Assembly (NCBI RefSeq): GCF_012641265.1
Contig: NZ_JABAHZ010000001.1
Span: 868,001-932,000, forward strand
From: Chitinophaga eiseniae
GTDB lineage: Bacteria > Bacteroidota > Bacteroidia > Chitinophagales > Chitinophagaceae
Length of the DNA stretch: 64,000 bases
Reading direction: 5' to 3'
In this document: piece after piece, positions 1-8,995 of the stretch
How the letters are laid out: every line of letters starts with the position of its first letter
How positions within the stretch are numbered: the stretch's first letter is position 1
Notes under the pieces: generated by a model
Database searches by the model: none
What the model was told of the DNA's origin: nothing
The model's input: the letters and a program-made list of their open reading frames with translations, nothing else
Position numbers and translations under genes: made by a program

Positions 1-967
1 AGGCAAAAGCAAAACTGTGGAAGAAAATATTGTTGTCTGGCGGCGTATAGCTGGTCACCTGGAAAATAGCCGCTTCGCCTAAAATACCCAGGGTCAACAG
101 TGCAAACAATACCTGTCTCCGTTGCAGCAGCCAGGTATTCCATTGTCTTACGCTGGCTACGAGACACAGCACTACCAGCACCAGGTAGCCCTTAATCCAG
201 TCGGAACCGCCCATGATTTCATCCGTAAAATCGTTTATGGCTAACCGTGAGCTGTGAGGTGGCTGCCCATGGTTGAACCAATAAGCAAACCCCGGCATCA
301 GCGGCTTAATCATGAACACCGCTATCAGTATAAACATGCCAATGAACACGGGGAAGTCGATCCAGCGCTTTGTCTGGAAGCAATTATACGCCAGTAGCGC
401 CAGGCATAGCATGAAGGCCATACCGCCGCCGTCTTGTTTGGTGAAGACAGACAGGAAGATGAAAAATGCGGCGCCCGCCATCCAGGCATAACTACGTTGA
501 CGACTATCCGAAAAGAAGGCCTTCAGGAGAAAACTGATACCTACCAGTTCATATACAATCACCGTATGGTTATACCAGGGCCAGAAGTTGAAGAACGAAT
601 AAGACAATACAAAAACCAACACCGACAACAGGCGTGCCCCTTTGGGCAGATCCAGGCTTTTGAGAATAGAGCGGAAAGCAAAACCTGCAATAATATTAAT
701 AAACACCTGGGCTTTTACCAGCGTAATCAGCTCAGGCCCAAAGATTTTGAAGAAGATAGCGGGAATAATCCAGTAACCGTATCCCAGCGGCGTACCAAAA
801 TCCTTATAGGGGATTTGTCCGGACGATAGTCGATAGGCTCCCTCCCAGGACAGGAATATATTTACCCGGTAAGGAAAAGTAACGAACAGGGGAACCAATG
901 CCAGTACGATAATAATAATGCTTTCGGTAATGGACCACTTGCGGTCCTTTAGGGAAATAAGCGACAT
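1..967 (-). CDS. Multi-spanning membrane glycosyltransferase, GT-C type (partial, cut by window edge)
   Basis: Translating the minus strand from the ATG at 967 gives an uninterrupted frame of 322 codons to the window edge, so the C-terminus is missing. The start is cytosolic and charged (MSLISLKDRKWSITES). A transmembrane helix follows, then a first extracytoplasmic loop with an acidic residue and the motif SSGQIPYKDFGTPLG near residues 45-60. That loop (acidic residue, then G-x-PY-x-D) is typical of the PMT/ArnT-like GT-C superfamily, whose members use polyprenyl-phospho-sugars at the periplasmic face. At least seven further hydrophobic helices are visible. The gene diverges from the polyprenyl-phospho-pentose operon starting at 1077, so it may use that donor; this is inference. 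Family assignment is by topology and motif only, and the acceptor is unknown. Confidence 0.7.
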   Translation of the reverse strand, partial: MSLISLKDRKWSITESIIIIVLALVPLFVTFPYRVNIFLSWEGAYRLSSGQIPYKDFGTPLGYGYWIIPAIFFKIFGPELITLVKAQVFINIIAGFAFRSILKSLDLPKGARLLSVLVFVLSYSFFNFWPWYNHTVIVYELVGISFLLKAFFSDSRQRSYAWMAGAAFFIFLSVFTKQDGGGMAFMLCLALLAYNCFQTKRWIDFPVFIGMFILIAVFMIKPLMPGFAYWFNHGQPPHSSRLAINDFTDEIMGGSDWIKGYLVLVVLCLVASVRQWNTWLLQRRQVLFALLTLGILGEAAIFQVTSYTPPDNNIFFHSFAFA

Positions 968-1076
968 AGAAAATTGGGATTAGCGGTTATCTGTAATAAT
1001 CCGGTAATGTGAATGGTGGCAAAAGTAATTGAATAAATTGTATCTTGGCCTGTCAGAATCAACTTTTTAGTTCCCC

Positions 1077-1964
1077 ATGAAATACATTCAATTACTCAGG
1101 CCAAAACACTGGATAAAAAATGCATTCCTTTTTATTCCGCTTTTCTTTGCAGGGGAAATCTTCAACACCACCAAACTAATACAGCTGCTGATCTCTTTTG
1201 TTGCGTTCAGTTTAGTGGCCAGCAGCATCTATATTTTAAATGACTACCGTGATGTGGCTGCCGACCGGTTGCACCCCGTGAAATGTAAACGGCCACTGGC
1301 CTCAGGGGCTATTTCCACCACGGCGGCACTATGGCTCTTTATATTGTGTGTGGCGGGGGGATTTGCCATTGCCTGCCTGGTGAGGGAGAAATTCGCGTTT
1401 GTACTGGGTCTCTATTTTATCATGAACCTGGCTTACTGCTTCGGGCTGAAGAATATCTCTATCCTCGACATTATGATCCTATCGGTGGGATTTGTGCTGC
1501 GGGTGAAGGCCGGCGGTGTAGCAGCCGAGGTTGCCATTTCAGAGTGGCTGATGATCATGATCTTCCTGCTGGCCCTGTTTATGGCTATCGCCAAGCGCCG
1601 GGATGATATCCTGATAAAAATGGATTCCGGCAAAGAGATGCGGAAAGCGGCCTCCGGGTATAATATGGATTTTCTCAATGTGATGTTGGCGCTGGTATCG
1701 GCGGTCATCATTGTATGTTATTTAATGTATACCATTTCGCCCGAAACCCAGCTCCGGTTTAAGACCTATCGCCTATATTACACCACACTCTTTGTAATTG
1801 GCGGATTATTACGATATTTGCAAATAACCTACGTGGAGAACAATACCGGCTCTCCCACTAAAATCCTATATAAAGACCGTTTTATTCAATTAACCATATT
1901 CCTGTGGGTGCTTAATTTTTATATTTTAATTTATTTACCGACAGACAAAACATTTTTTGAATAA
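1077..1964 (+). CDS. UbiA-family prenyltransferase, decaprenyl-phosphate phosphoribosyltransferase type
   Basis: A 295-residue integral membrane protein with about eight or nine hydrophobic segments. It opens with RPKHWIKN, and the UbiA aspartate-rich motif is NDYRDVAADRLHPVK at residues 55-69. A second acidic cluster (RRDD) lies near residue 173. The HP following the first motif and the RPKHWIKN start match the branch that moves 5-phosphoribose from PRPP to polyprenyl phosphate (mycobacterial Rv3806c type) rather than the quinone branches. It is the first gene of a tight operon: its stop overlaps the next start as TAATG at 1962-1966. A weak promoter-like box, TATCTTGG, lies at 1041-1048. The downstream DprE1- and DprE2-like genes strongly support a role in making a polyprenyl-phospho-pentose. 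Confidence 0.85.
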   Translation: MKYIQLLRPKHWIKNAFLFIPLFFAGEIFNTTKLIQLLISFVAFSLVASSIYILNDYRDVAADRLHPVKCKRPLASGAISTTAALWLFILCVAGGFAIACLVREKFAFVLGLYFIMNLAYCFGLKNISILDIMILSVGFVLRVKAGGVAAEVAISEWLMIMIFLLALFMAIAKRRDDILIKMDSGKEMRKAASGYNMDFLNVMLALVSAVIIVCYLMYTISPETQLRFKTYRLYYTTLFVIGGLLRYLQITYVENNTGSPTKILYKDRFIQLTIFLWVLNFYILIYLPTDKTFFE

Positions 1965-3295
1965 TGCAAAAACGGTTAGCAAATTGGGGTAACTACCCGG
2001 CTATTACCAGTGACGAAAACGCCTTTACCCAGGAAGAACAACTCCGGAAGTATGTGGTAGCCAATACCCATATGATAGCCCGTGGTAATGGACGTTGTTA
2101 CGGAGATGCCTCTCTCGGGGCACACAGCATTTCTATGCTGAAGTACGATAAAATGCTGGCCTTCGACATCGAAAAGGGCATTATGGATGTACAGGCGGGC
2201 GTAACCCTGGATCAAATCCTCGATATCATAGTTCCTAAAGGTTGGTTTTTACCTGTAACACCAGGCACCAAATATATTACCGTAGGTGGCGCAGTAGCTT
2301 CAGATGTACATGGAAAGAACCATCACGTGGATGGCGCTTTCTCCGGCCACATCATCGATATGGATGTACTCACCGGCTCCGGCGAAACCATTTGCTGCTC
2401 TGCCAGTCAACACCCCGACCTATTCTGGGCCACCTGTGGCGGTATGGGTCTCACCGGCGTTATTACCCGGGTGAAATTCGGTTTAAAGCAAATCTCTACC
2501 GCCTATATCCGTCAAACACAGCTGAAAGCAAAAAACCTGGAGGAAGTGATCCGGCTTTTTGAAGAATATAAACACTACACCTACTCCATGGCCTGGATCG
2601 ATTGCCTGCAAAAGGGCGATAGCTTTGGGCGCAGTATTCTCATTGTAGGTGAACATGCCACCCCGGAAGAGCTCAGTGCAGCGCAACGGAAGGCGCCCCT
2701 TACGCTGCCGGCTAAACGAAAGCTGACCCTGCCCTTTAACCTACCCTCTTTTGTATTGAACACTTTTACCGTAAAGGCGTTTAATTGGTTGTATTACGGG
2801 AAGAACTATAAAAGGGAAATGCATAAAGTCATTCCTTACGAACCATTCTTTTATCCGCTCGACGCCATCCTCCACTGGAACCGGGGCTATGGTAAAGCAG
2901 GGTTTGTACAGTACCAGTTTGTCGTTTCCCTGGAACAGAAAGATGGGCTGATTGCCATCCTCAAACGCATCAGCGACAAAGGCTGGGGGTCCTTCCTGGC
3001 AGTATTAAAAGTATTTGGTAAACAGGAAAGCCTTATCTCCTTTCCGATGGAGGGCTATACACTAGCCCTGGATTTCCCCATACGAAAAGGATTGTTTGAA
3101 TTCCTGGATGAGCTGGATGAAATTGTATTACAATATGGAGGCAGGCTATACCTGTCTAAAGATGCCCGGATGAAACGGGAAATATTCTGGAACAGTTATC
3201 CCAATGCCGGCAGGTTTGCTGACATTGTGAAGCAATATAACAGCAACGCCCGGTTTGAATCCCTCCAATCGGAGCGTTTGTCATTGACTAAATAG
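1964..3295 (+). CDS. FAD-binding oxidoreductase resembling DprE1 (polyprenyl-phosphoryl-ribose 2'-oxidase)
   Basis: A 443-residue flavoprotein of the VAO/BBE type. Residues 39-50 (ARGNGRCYGDAS) and the stretch around residues 107-121 (VGGAVASDVHGKNHH) closely match the FAD-binding segments of mycobacterial DprE1, including the His of DVHGKNHH. A lysine near residue 399 (LYLSKDAR) corresponds to the conserved C-terminal active-site lysine. DprE1 oxidises the 2'-hydroxyl of decaprenyl-phosphoryl-ribose as the first half of epimerisation to the arabinose donor. The gene overlaps the UbiA gene by one base and is followed 24 bases on by the SDR partner, the same pairing as dprE1-dprE2. The polyprenol chain length and final sugar in this organism are not visible from sequence. 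Confidence 0.85.
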   Translation: MQKRLANWGNYPAITSDENAFTQEEQLRKYVVANTHMIARGNGRCYGDASLGAHSISMLKYDKMLAFDIEKGIMDVQAGVTLDQILDIIVPKGWFLPVTPGTKYITVGGAVASDVHGKNHHVDGAFSGHIIDMDVLTGSGETICCSASQHPDLFWATCGGMGLTGVITRVKFGLKQISTAYIRQTQLKAKNLEEVIRLFEEYKHYTYSMAWIDCLQKGDSFGRSILIVGEHATPEELSAAQRKAPLTLPAKRKLTLPFNLPSFVLNTFTVKAFNWLYYGKNYKREMHKVIPYEPFFYPLDAILHWNRGYGKAGFVQYQFVVSLEQKDGLIAILKRISDKGWGSFLAVLKVFGKQESLISFPMEGYTLALDFPIRKGLFEFLDELDEIVLQYGGRLYLSKDARMKREIFWNSYPNAGRFADIVKQYNSNARFESLQSERLSLTK

Positions 3296-3319
3296 TGTAC
3301 CCTATTAACGAAACACCAC

Positions 3320-4051
3320 ATGCCGACCATTTTACTTTTAGGCGCCGGTTCCGATATGGCTATCGCTATTGCGCGGAAGTTTGCTGCCGAAAAATATAAT
3401 ATACAGTTAGCAGCACGGGCTGCCGACACCCTTATCCCACAACAGCAGGATTTGCAGGTACGTTACGGCGTTACCGTTACCACCCATGCCTTTGATGCCA
3501 CCAACTTTACCTCGCATGCTGCGTTTTATGCGGGGCTGCCTGCAACGCCAGATATTACCATCTGTGTATTTGGCTATCTCGGCGACCAGGAAAAAGCGCA
3601 GCAGCAATGGGACGAAGCGGTCAACATTATTAATACCAACTATACCGGGGCGGTATCCATTCTCAATGTGGTGGCCAACAGTTACGCTGATAGAAAACAG
3701 GGCGTTATTGTGGGGATCAGCTCTGTTGCCGGTGAAAGAGGAAGACAAAGCAACTATATATATGGCAGCGCCAAGGCCGGTTTTACCGCTTACCTGAGCG
3801 GGCTGAGGAACCGTCTTTTTCGTAGTGGCGTGCACGTAATGAGTGTGCAACCGGGGTTTGTAAATACCCGGATGACACAACACCTTACCCTGCCCCCATT
3901 ACTGACTGCCCAACCGGAAGCGGTGGCCCAGGCTATCTTTAAAGGAATAGAGAAAAAGAAAAATGTGCTGTATGTTAAATGGCACTGGAGATATATTATG
4001 CTCATTATCAAACTTATTCCCGAAAGCATTTTCAAAAAACTATCCTTGTGA
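3320..4051 (+). CDS. SDR-family reductase resembling DprE2
   Basis: A 243-residue short-chain dehydrogenase. The N-terminal nucleotide-binding motif is LLGAGSDMA (residues 5-13). The catalytic set is present: NTN near 107, SSVAGER at 134-140 and YGSAK at 148-152 (Tyr148, Lys152). SSVAGER followed by YGSAK is characteristic of DprE2, which reduces the 2-keto intermediate to polyprenyl-phosphoryl-arabinose using NADH or NADPH. The C-terminal 30 residues are basic and hydrophobic, consistent with a membrane-bound lipid substrate. It sits between the DprE1-like gene and the HAD phosphatase gene, whose GTG start overlaps this stop codon (GTGA at 4048-4051). Confidence 0.85.
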   Translation: MPTILLLGAGSDMAIAIARKFAAEKYNIQLAARAADTLIPQQQDLQVRYGVTVTTHAFDATNFTSHAAFYAGLPATPDITICVFGYLGDQEKAQQQWDEAVNIINTNYTGAVSILNVVANSYADRKQGVIVGISSVAGERGRQSNYIYGSAKAGFTAYLSGLRNRLFRSGVHVMSVQPGFVNTRMTQHLTLPPLLTAQPEAVAQAIFKGIEKKKNVLYVKWHWRYIMLIIKLIPESIFKKLSL

Positions 4052-4641
4052 TCATCGCTTTTTTCGATTTCGACGGCACCATTACTCATAAAGATACCCT
4101 ATGGGAAATTATTAAGTTCCACAGGGGGCGGGCGGCTATGTATGCTGGTGTAGTACAACTGGCGCCGGCGTTTATCCGCTACTTTTTGAAAATGATGCCG
4201 GCCCAGGAATTAAAGGAACAGGTATTGGGATATTTCTTTGCAGATATGCCCGTAGCTGAATTCACGGCAGGCTGTGAAAAATTTTCCCGGGAACGATTAC
4301 CCGCACTGATCCGTCCTTTAGCGTTGACGGCTATACGAAAGCATCAGCAGCAGGGCCATCATGTGGTAGTAGTAACCGCCTCGGCGCAGGACTGGGTAGC
4401 CTCCTGGTGCAGGCGGGAAAACATCGTTTGCCTGGGCACCCGGCTGGAAGTAAAAAATAAAGTAATTACAGGGAAGATACAGGGACTCAACTGTAATGGA
4501 GAAGAAAAGGTAAACCGTATCCGCCAGGCGTATCACCTGGAGAACTTCCAGGAAATATATGCCTATGGCGATACCAAAGGCGACAGGCCCATGCTGGCGC
4601 TGGCACAACATACCGGGTATAAACCTTTCCGGAGCATGTAA
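4048..4641 (+). CDS. HAD-superfamily (subfamily IB) phosphatase
   Basis: About 197 residues starting at a GTG that overlaps the preceding TGA. This start places the HAD motif I (DFDGTIT) six residues from the N-terminus, as is usual; the upstream ATG at 3979 would add 23 unconserved residues overlapping the reductase. Motif II is VVVTAS, a lysine lies in RLEVKNKV, and motif III/IV is YGDTKGDRPML. HAD-IB enzymes remove phosphate from small phosphorylated metabolites. Fourth in a DPA-like operon, it may remove the 5-phosphate from polyprenyl-phospho-5-phosphoribose, a step done by a PAP2-type protein in mycobacteria. HAD domains are known fused to UbiA domains in other bacteria, which supports this inference. 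Confidence 0.8.
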   Translation: MIIAFFDFDGTITHKDTLWEIIKFHRGRAAMYAGVVQLAPAFIRYFLKMMPAQELKEQVLGYFFADMPVAEFTAGCEKFSRERLPALIRPLALTAIRKHQQQGHHVVVVTASAQDWVASWCRRENIVCLGTRLEVKNKVITGKIQGLNCNGEEKVNRIRQAYHLENFQEIYAYGDTKGDRPMLALAQHTGYKPFRSM

Positions 4642-4660
4642 ATCAGTACTTCACGACATA

Positions 4661-4695
4661 AAAAATGCCCTACCATTACGGCAGGGCATTTTTTT
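4661..4695. terminator. Bidirectional intrinsic terminator between convergent genes
   Basis: A hairpin with arms AATGCCCT and AGGGCATT, extended by A and T tracts on both sides, followed by eight T on the plus strand. It separates the HAD gene from the convergent desaturase. Confidence 0.85.
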
Positions 4696-4724
4696 TATTG
4701 TAACAGATTGATTGTACACTTCTA

Positions 4725-5504
4725 TCAGGCGGCCTTAGCCTGCTTCATCTGTGCAGGTGTAACCAGCGCAGGTTTCAGCTTGATAATACCCACAAAATTC
4801 AGCAACTTCATTACCTGGTAGCTGGGATCCAGCTCATACCATTTCTTAGCAAAGTTAGGACTGTCTTTGAATTTGTGGTGGTTATTCTGGAACAGTTCTC
4901 CGAGTAACACAATACCCCATGGAGAGGTGTTCCTGGAATGATCGCCGTTATCAAAATTCTGGTAACCATATTTGTGTCCGCACCAGTTAACGATAGCTCC
5001 TTGTACAGGTCCCATCAGGAAGTGGATAGGCAGCAATAAATAAAGATACCACATACCGGCAGGCACAAATACCACATAAAAAGCTACATAGGCAGCCATC
5101 CATGCAAAGCGGGTAATGTTGCTGTCGCCGAATTTATCCATGGCATCCCATTCTGGTAATGGTTCTGCAGTGAATTTAGGATCTACCACGTTTGTACGGG
5201 TTACAAAACCATTATAGATTTTGCGGGTTTGTACCATCATACCCCAAACATCTTTAAAGAAGTGCGGAGAATGCGGGTCATGTTCGGTATCGCTAAACTC
5301 GTGGTGCATGCGGTGCATGACGCCATAAGCTCTTGGTATCAGGTAAGATGATCCCTGGAAAAACCAGGTGCCGAAATAAAAGAAACGCTCCCAGAACTTG
5401 CTGGTAGTATACATCTGGTGAGATGCATACCTGTGTAAATAGAATGTGTGAAAAAACAAGGAAAAGAACCAGTGCACACAAAAGAATATCAGGATCGCCG
5501 TCAT
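4725..5504 (-). CDS. Membrane fatty acid (acyl-CoA/acyl-lipid) desaturase
   Basis: A 259-residue membrane desaturase with the three histidine boxes that bind the diiron centre: HRYASH at residues 24-29, HRMHHE at 64-69 and NNHHKF in the C-terminal third. Four hydrophobic helices are visible. The reading frame is open upstream to 5579, but a perfect promoter box TACCTTTG lies on this strand at 5543-5536, inside that extension. The ATG at 5504 is therefore the likely start, with a leader of roughly 30 bases. The enzyme introduces a cis double bond into acyl chains using O2 and an electron donor. It is monocistronic, with a shared terminator downstream. Confidence 0.88.
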   Translation of the reverse strand: MTAILIFFCVHWFFSLFFHTFYLHRYASHQMYTTSKFWERFFYFGTWFFQGSSYLIPRAYGVMHRMHHEFSDTEHDPHSPHFFKDVWGMMVQTRKIYNGFVTRTNVVDPKFTAEPLPEWDAMDKFGDSNITRFAWMAAYVAFYVVFVPAGMWYLYLLLPIHFLMGPVQGAIVNWCGHKYGYQNFDNGDHSRNTSPWGIVLLGELFQNNHHKFKDSPNFAKKWYELDPSYQVMKLLNFVGIIKLKPALVTPAQMKQAKAA

Positions 5505-5535
5505 TTCTATACTTTGTAAAGTGACAAATAAGCGC

Positions 5536-5543
5536 CAAAGGTA
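5536..5543 (-). promoter_or_regulatory. Promoter -7 box (TACCTTTG) of the desaturase gene
   Basis: An exact match to the Bacteroidota TAnnTTTG element, about 30 bases upstream of the ATG at 5504. No good TTTG element is found at the usual distance, so the -33 part is weak. Confidence 0.6.
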
Positions 5544-5616
5544 CACTAATTTGACCGATAAACCCATAAAAAAAGCCATCCGGTTGGTGAAGGAAACGTT
5601 AAAATACTTTTAACGC

Positions 5617-7260
5617 TCAATATTTCTTCACCCTTCGTAACTCCAACATATTCATACCGTTACCCGTAAGCCCGGTTACATTCGGCTGTACCAGCCTGAT
5701 CACCTCATCATAAAACAGGGGCACCACGGCGGCATCTGAAGTAATCATGTTATCCATGGCCTGGTACTGTTTATAACGAATACTATCATTGTTTTCTTCG
5801 AGCGACTGCTCATACAGGCGATCGAAAACCGGGTTGTTATAGCGGGTATAATTGGGAGGCGCCGGGTTTTTACTGTAGAACATCGCCAGGTAGCTTTCCG
5901 CATCGGGATAGTCGGCAATCCAGCTGCCCCGGAAAAAGAGTGCCTGGGATTTGGCGGTTTGCTCCAGCAACAGGCTTTTCTGTACTACCTCAACCTGTAT
6001 GTGGATTCCTATCTCCTGCACCTGGTTGGCTACATAGTTGGCCAGGTCGGCGTAAATGGGGATAGACAGTAACTTGATTACCGGTAACCCCTTTCCGTCA
6101 GGATAGCCGGCTTCCCTCAGCAGCTGCCGGGCCAGCCCGGGGTTGTAGGAATATCCCCTTACCTGGCTGGAATCGAATGAGGGCAAGCCCGCCGGCACAA
6201 ATCCGGAGGTAGCCGCCGTACCTATACCGTTGCGCAGGTAGGTCATCATTTTGATACGGTCTATACTATAATTGATCGCTTGCCTTATTTTCTTCAGGCG
6301 CAGGGGCGAGTTACGTACCAGGGAATTACTGCTGTCGGCCAGGATGCCCAGGTATTCGGTATTCAGGTAGGGATGTTTGCTGAGTACCATTTTCCCCTCC
6401 CATTCCTTTCGCAGGCGACCTTGTTTGGTCAACACCTCATCTTTAAATGAAGCGTCGATATCATTCATAAAATCCAGTTGACCCTGGCGAAAGAGCAGGA
6501 ACTCAGATGCTTTGCTTTCCAGGAAGCTCACCTGTACTGCCTCCAGGTATGGTAAACGTTGCCCGTTTTTGTCTTTCTCAAAATAACCAGAATTACGGTG
6601 CAGCACCAGGGCCTGGCCTTCATCCCAGAAGAAAAAGCGGAAAGGGCCGGTACCACAGGGGTGGCTACGAAAGTCTTTCCCGTATTTTTCCACCGCCTCA
6701 TGAGGTATCACAGAGCAGTATTGCATGCTGAGAATGCCCAGTATCGGATGGAAAGGCCGGTACAGGGTAATGGAAAACGTGGAATCATTAACGGCCCTGA
6801 ATCCGCTGTCGGCGCTGAGTTTACCATTGAATATCCAGGCGCCCGAGGATGCGGTAGCCGGGTCCATGATGCGCTTCAGGCTATATACCACATCGTGGGC
6901 TGTCATACGGCGGCCTTTCCCACCCGGGAAAATATCGCTGTCGTGGAAATAAACATCCGTGCGCAGATCGAAGGTATAGGTGCGGTGATCGGCCGACACC
7001 TGCCATTGCCTGGCCAGCGAAGGGCGGATTTCCAGGTTACTGTCGGGTTCCACCAACGTATTATATAACTGCTTTACCGCCCATATTACTTCCTGGCTTT
7101 TGGCAAAGGCCGGGTCCAGGCTGGCAATCGTATAGGTACTGTTGTACCGGAATACCTGCAACGACCGTTTTTCTGACGGCTTACAGGCTACCCACAATAA
7201 GCCGCTGAAGAGAACAAGCCCCCATTTAACTATAACCGCCTGACAATAACAACTTTTCAT
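5617..7260 (-). CDS. Lipoprotein substrate-binding protein of a peptide ABC transporter (SBP family 5, OppA/DppA-like)
   Basis: 547 residues. The N-terminus has a hydrophobic stretch ending in the lipobox LLWVAC (Cys26), so the protein is probably anchored to a membrane by lipid. The body follows the family-5 binding-protein pattern: SLDPAFAKSQEV near residue 47, a DVVYSLKR segment near 125, GTGPFRF near 205, INYSIDR near 335 and YPDAESYLAMFY in the C-terminal third. These proteins deliver oligopeptides or dipeptides to an ABC permease. No permease or ATPase gene is adjacent, so the transporter must be encoded elsewhere if this is a classic importer component. It diverges from the M1 peptidase gene at 7305, which would fit a joint role in peptide use. 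Confidence 0.85.
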   Translation of the reverse strand: MKSCYCQAVIVKWGLVLFSGLLWVACKPSEKRSLQVFRYNSTYTIASLDPAFAKSQEVIWAVKQLYNTLVEPDSNLEIRPSLARQWQVSADHRTYTFDLRTDVYFHDSDIFPGGKGRRMTAHDVVYSLKRIMDPATASSGAWIFNGKLSADSGFRAVNDSTFSITLYRPFHPILGILSMQYCSVIPHEAVEKYGKDFRSHPCGTGPFRFFFWDEGQALVLHRNSGYFEKDKNGQRLPYLEAVQVSFLESKASEFLLFRQGQLDFMNDIDASFKDEVLTKQGRLRKEWEGKMVLSKHPYLNTEYLGILADSSNSLVRNSPLRLKKIRQAINYSIDRIKMMTYLRNGIGTAATSGFVPAGLPSFDSSQVRGYSYNPGLARQLLREAGYPDGKGLPVIKLLSIPIYADLANYVANQVQEIGIHIQVEVVQKSLLLEQTAKSQALFFRGSWIADYPDAESYLAMFYSKNPAPPNYTRYNNPVFDRLYEQSLEENNDSIRYKQYQAMDNMITSDAAVVPLFYDEVIRLVQPNVTGLTGNGMNMLELRRVKKY

Positions 7261-7304
7261 TTGGCAGTAAATTAATATCTTTCAGGTTAAAATATACGAA
7301 TAAT

Positions 7305-8942
7305 ATGCGCGGCATCACAATGCTTTGTATAGTGTTATTGGCAACATTGGCCTCCAGCGCCCAGGAACACTTCACCCGGGCGGATAGCCTGCGGGGCAAT
7401 ATCAATGCTCCTCAACGTGTATGGTGGGACGTTATTCACTACGACCTGCATGTAACTGTTAACACGGAAGACAGCACCTTCAGCGGTTTCAACACCATTA
7501 CCTATAAGGTATTGAAACCCGATACCCTCCTGCAGATAGATCTGCAAACACCTATGGTGATAGACAGCGTTATACAGGACAAGAAATCCCTGCCCGTTAC
7601 CCGGGACGGCAATGCCTGGTTTATCAGGTTGTCATCTCCCCAAACAAAAGATAAAAAGAAACAGCTCACCGTATTCTATAGCGGTAAACCCCGGGTAGCT
7701 AAAAATGCGCCCTGGGACGGTGGCATCGTCTGGGCAAAAGATGAGAAAGGCCGTCCCTGGATAGCCAGCGCCGTACAGGGTATCGGCGCCAGCATCTGGT
7801 GGCCTAATAAAGATGTCCAGAGCGATGAGCCCGAGGCAATGACGATCAACGTAACCGTGCCCAATGAACTGGTGGATGTATCCAACGGGCGGCTGAAGAA
7901 AACCATTGAAAACGGCGATGGCACCCATACCTATGTATGGCAGGTGAACAACCCGATCAATAATTATGATGTGGCAGTGAACATTGGTAATTATATAGAG
8001 ATGAAAGACAGTTACTCCGGAGAGGGCGGCAAGCTGGAACTGGGTTACTGGGTATTGGATTATAATGAAGAAAAAGCCAAAGAACATTTCCAGGTAGTAA
8101 AGCCTATGCTGAAGTGCTTCGAATACTGGTTTGGTAAATACCCTTTTTACCAGGACAGCTACAAGCTGGTAGAAACGCCTTTCCTGGGTATGGAGCACCA
8201 GAGTGCAGTAGCTTATGGCAACAAGTTCAAAATGGGTTATAAGGGCACCGATCTTTCCGGCACCGGCTGGGGGTTAAAATGGGATTTTCTTATTATCCAT
8301 GAAAGCGGGCATGAATGGTTTGGCAACAGTATTACCAGTAAAGACCTGGCAGACATGTGGATACATGAATCCTTTACCAATTATTCTGAAACACTTTTTA
8401 CAGAATGCCAATATGGACTGAAGGCGGCAAATGAATACCTGCAGGGCATCCGGAAGAACATTAAAAATGATGTGCCTATCATTGCGCCCTATGGCGTGAA
8501 TGCAGAAGGCAGCGGAGATATGTATTACAAAGGAGCCAACATGATCCATAATATCCGGCAGATCATGGAAAACGATGAGGCCTTCCGGCAAATGCTGAGG
8601 GGACTGAATAAAACCTTCTACCATCAAACGGTGACCACCAAAGAAATAGAGCAATTTATGAGCAATGCCGTAGGTATGGATCTGAGCAAAGTGTTTGATC
8701 AATACCTCCGTCATACAACCGTGCCCACACTGGAATACCGGTTTAAAGGCCAACAGGTGCAATACCGCTGGGTAACGGATGTAAAGGATTTCAATATGCC
8801 GGTAAAAGTAAAGCTGAGCGACAACGGTTATAAATTAATATATCCGGGAACGTTATGGCGTAGTTCCAGCGTTACGTTGACTAATATGAAGGACTTTGAG
8901 GTAGATAAGAACTTTTATATTCACACGAAGCAGGTACAATAA
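7305..8942 (+). CDS. Secreted M1-family zinc aminopeptidase
   Basis: 545 residues beginning with a signal peptide (LCIVLLATLASSAQ, cleavage near residue 20). The zinc site is complete: HESGH at 332-336 and Glu355 in WIHESFTNYSE. The upstream substrate-binding motif is GMEHQSAVAYGN, a variant of the family GxMEN. The first 230 residues are the beta-rich N-terminal domain. The length is that of the short bacterial M1 proteins lacking the long C-terminal helical domain. It is expected to remove N-terminal residues from peptides in the periplasm or outside the cell. A promoter-like TATCTTTC lies at 7277-7284, and a strong hairpin terminator follows the stop. Confidence 0.9.
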   Translation: MRGITMLCIVLLATLASSAQEHFTRADSLRGNINAPQRVWWDVIHYDLHVTVNTEDSTFSGFNTITYKVLKPDTLLQIDLQTPMVIDSVIQDKKSLPVTRDGNAWFIRLSSPQTKDKKKQLTVFYSGKPRVAKNAPWDGGIVWAKDEKGRPWIASAVQGIGASIWWPNKDVQSDEPEAMTINVTVPNELVDVSNGRLKKTIENGDGTHTYVWQVNNPINNYDVAVNIGNYIEMKDSYSGEGGKLELGYWVLDYNEEKAKEHFQVVKPMLKCFEYWFGKYPFYQDSYKLVETPFLGMEHQSAVAYGNKFKMGYKGTDLSGTGWGLKWDFLIIHESGHEWFGNSITSKDLADMWIHESFTNYSETLFTECQYGLKAANEYLQGIRKNIKNDVPIIAPYGVNAEGSGDMYYKGANMIHNIRQIMENDEAFRQMLRGLNKTFYHQTVTTKEIEQFMSNAVGMDLSKVFDQYLRHTTVPTLEYRFKGQQVQYRWVTDVKDFNMPVKVKLSDNGYKLIYPGTLWRSSSVTLTNMKDFEVDKNFYIHTKQVQ

Positions 8943-8950
8943 GGTATCAT

Positions 8951-8995
8951 GGTCCATCAGCGGGAAAGTAGTTTTTTGCTGATGGGCCTTTTTTA
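8951..8995 (+). terminator. Intrinsic terminator of the M1 peptidase gene
   Basis: Arms GGTCCATCAGC (8951-8961) and GCTGATGGGCC (8978-8988) are followed by a run of T. It overlaps the stop of the convergent gene. Confidence 0.8.

Noticed and set aside
434..829. Plus-strand open frame of 131 codons
   Set aside because: The composition is hydrophilic and unlike any family, while the minus strand encodes a continuous membrane glycosyltransferase through the same bases.
3979..4047. Longer start for the HAD phosphatase
   Set aside because: The extra 23 residues lie entirely within the reductase gene and precede a HAD motif that normally sits at the N-terminus.
5505..5579. 25-residue N-terminal extension of the desaturase
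   Set aside because: The promoter box at 5543-5536 lies inside it, so the ribosome would not see this region.
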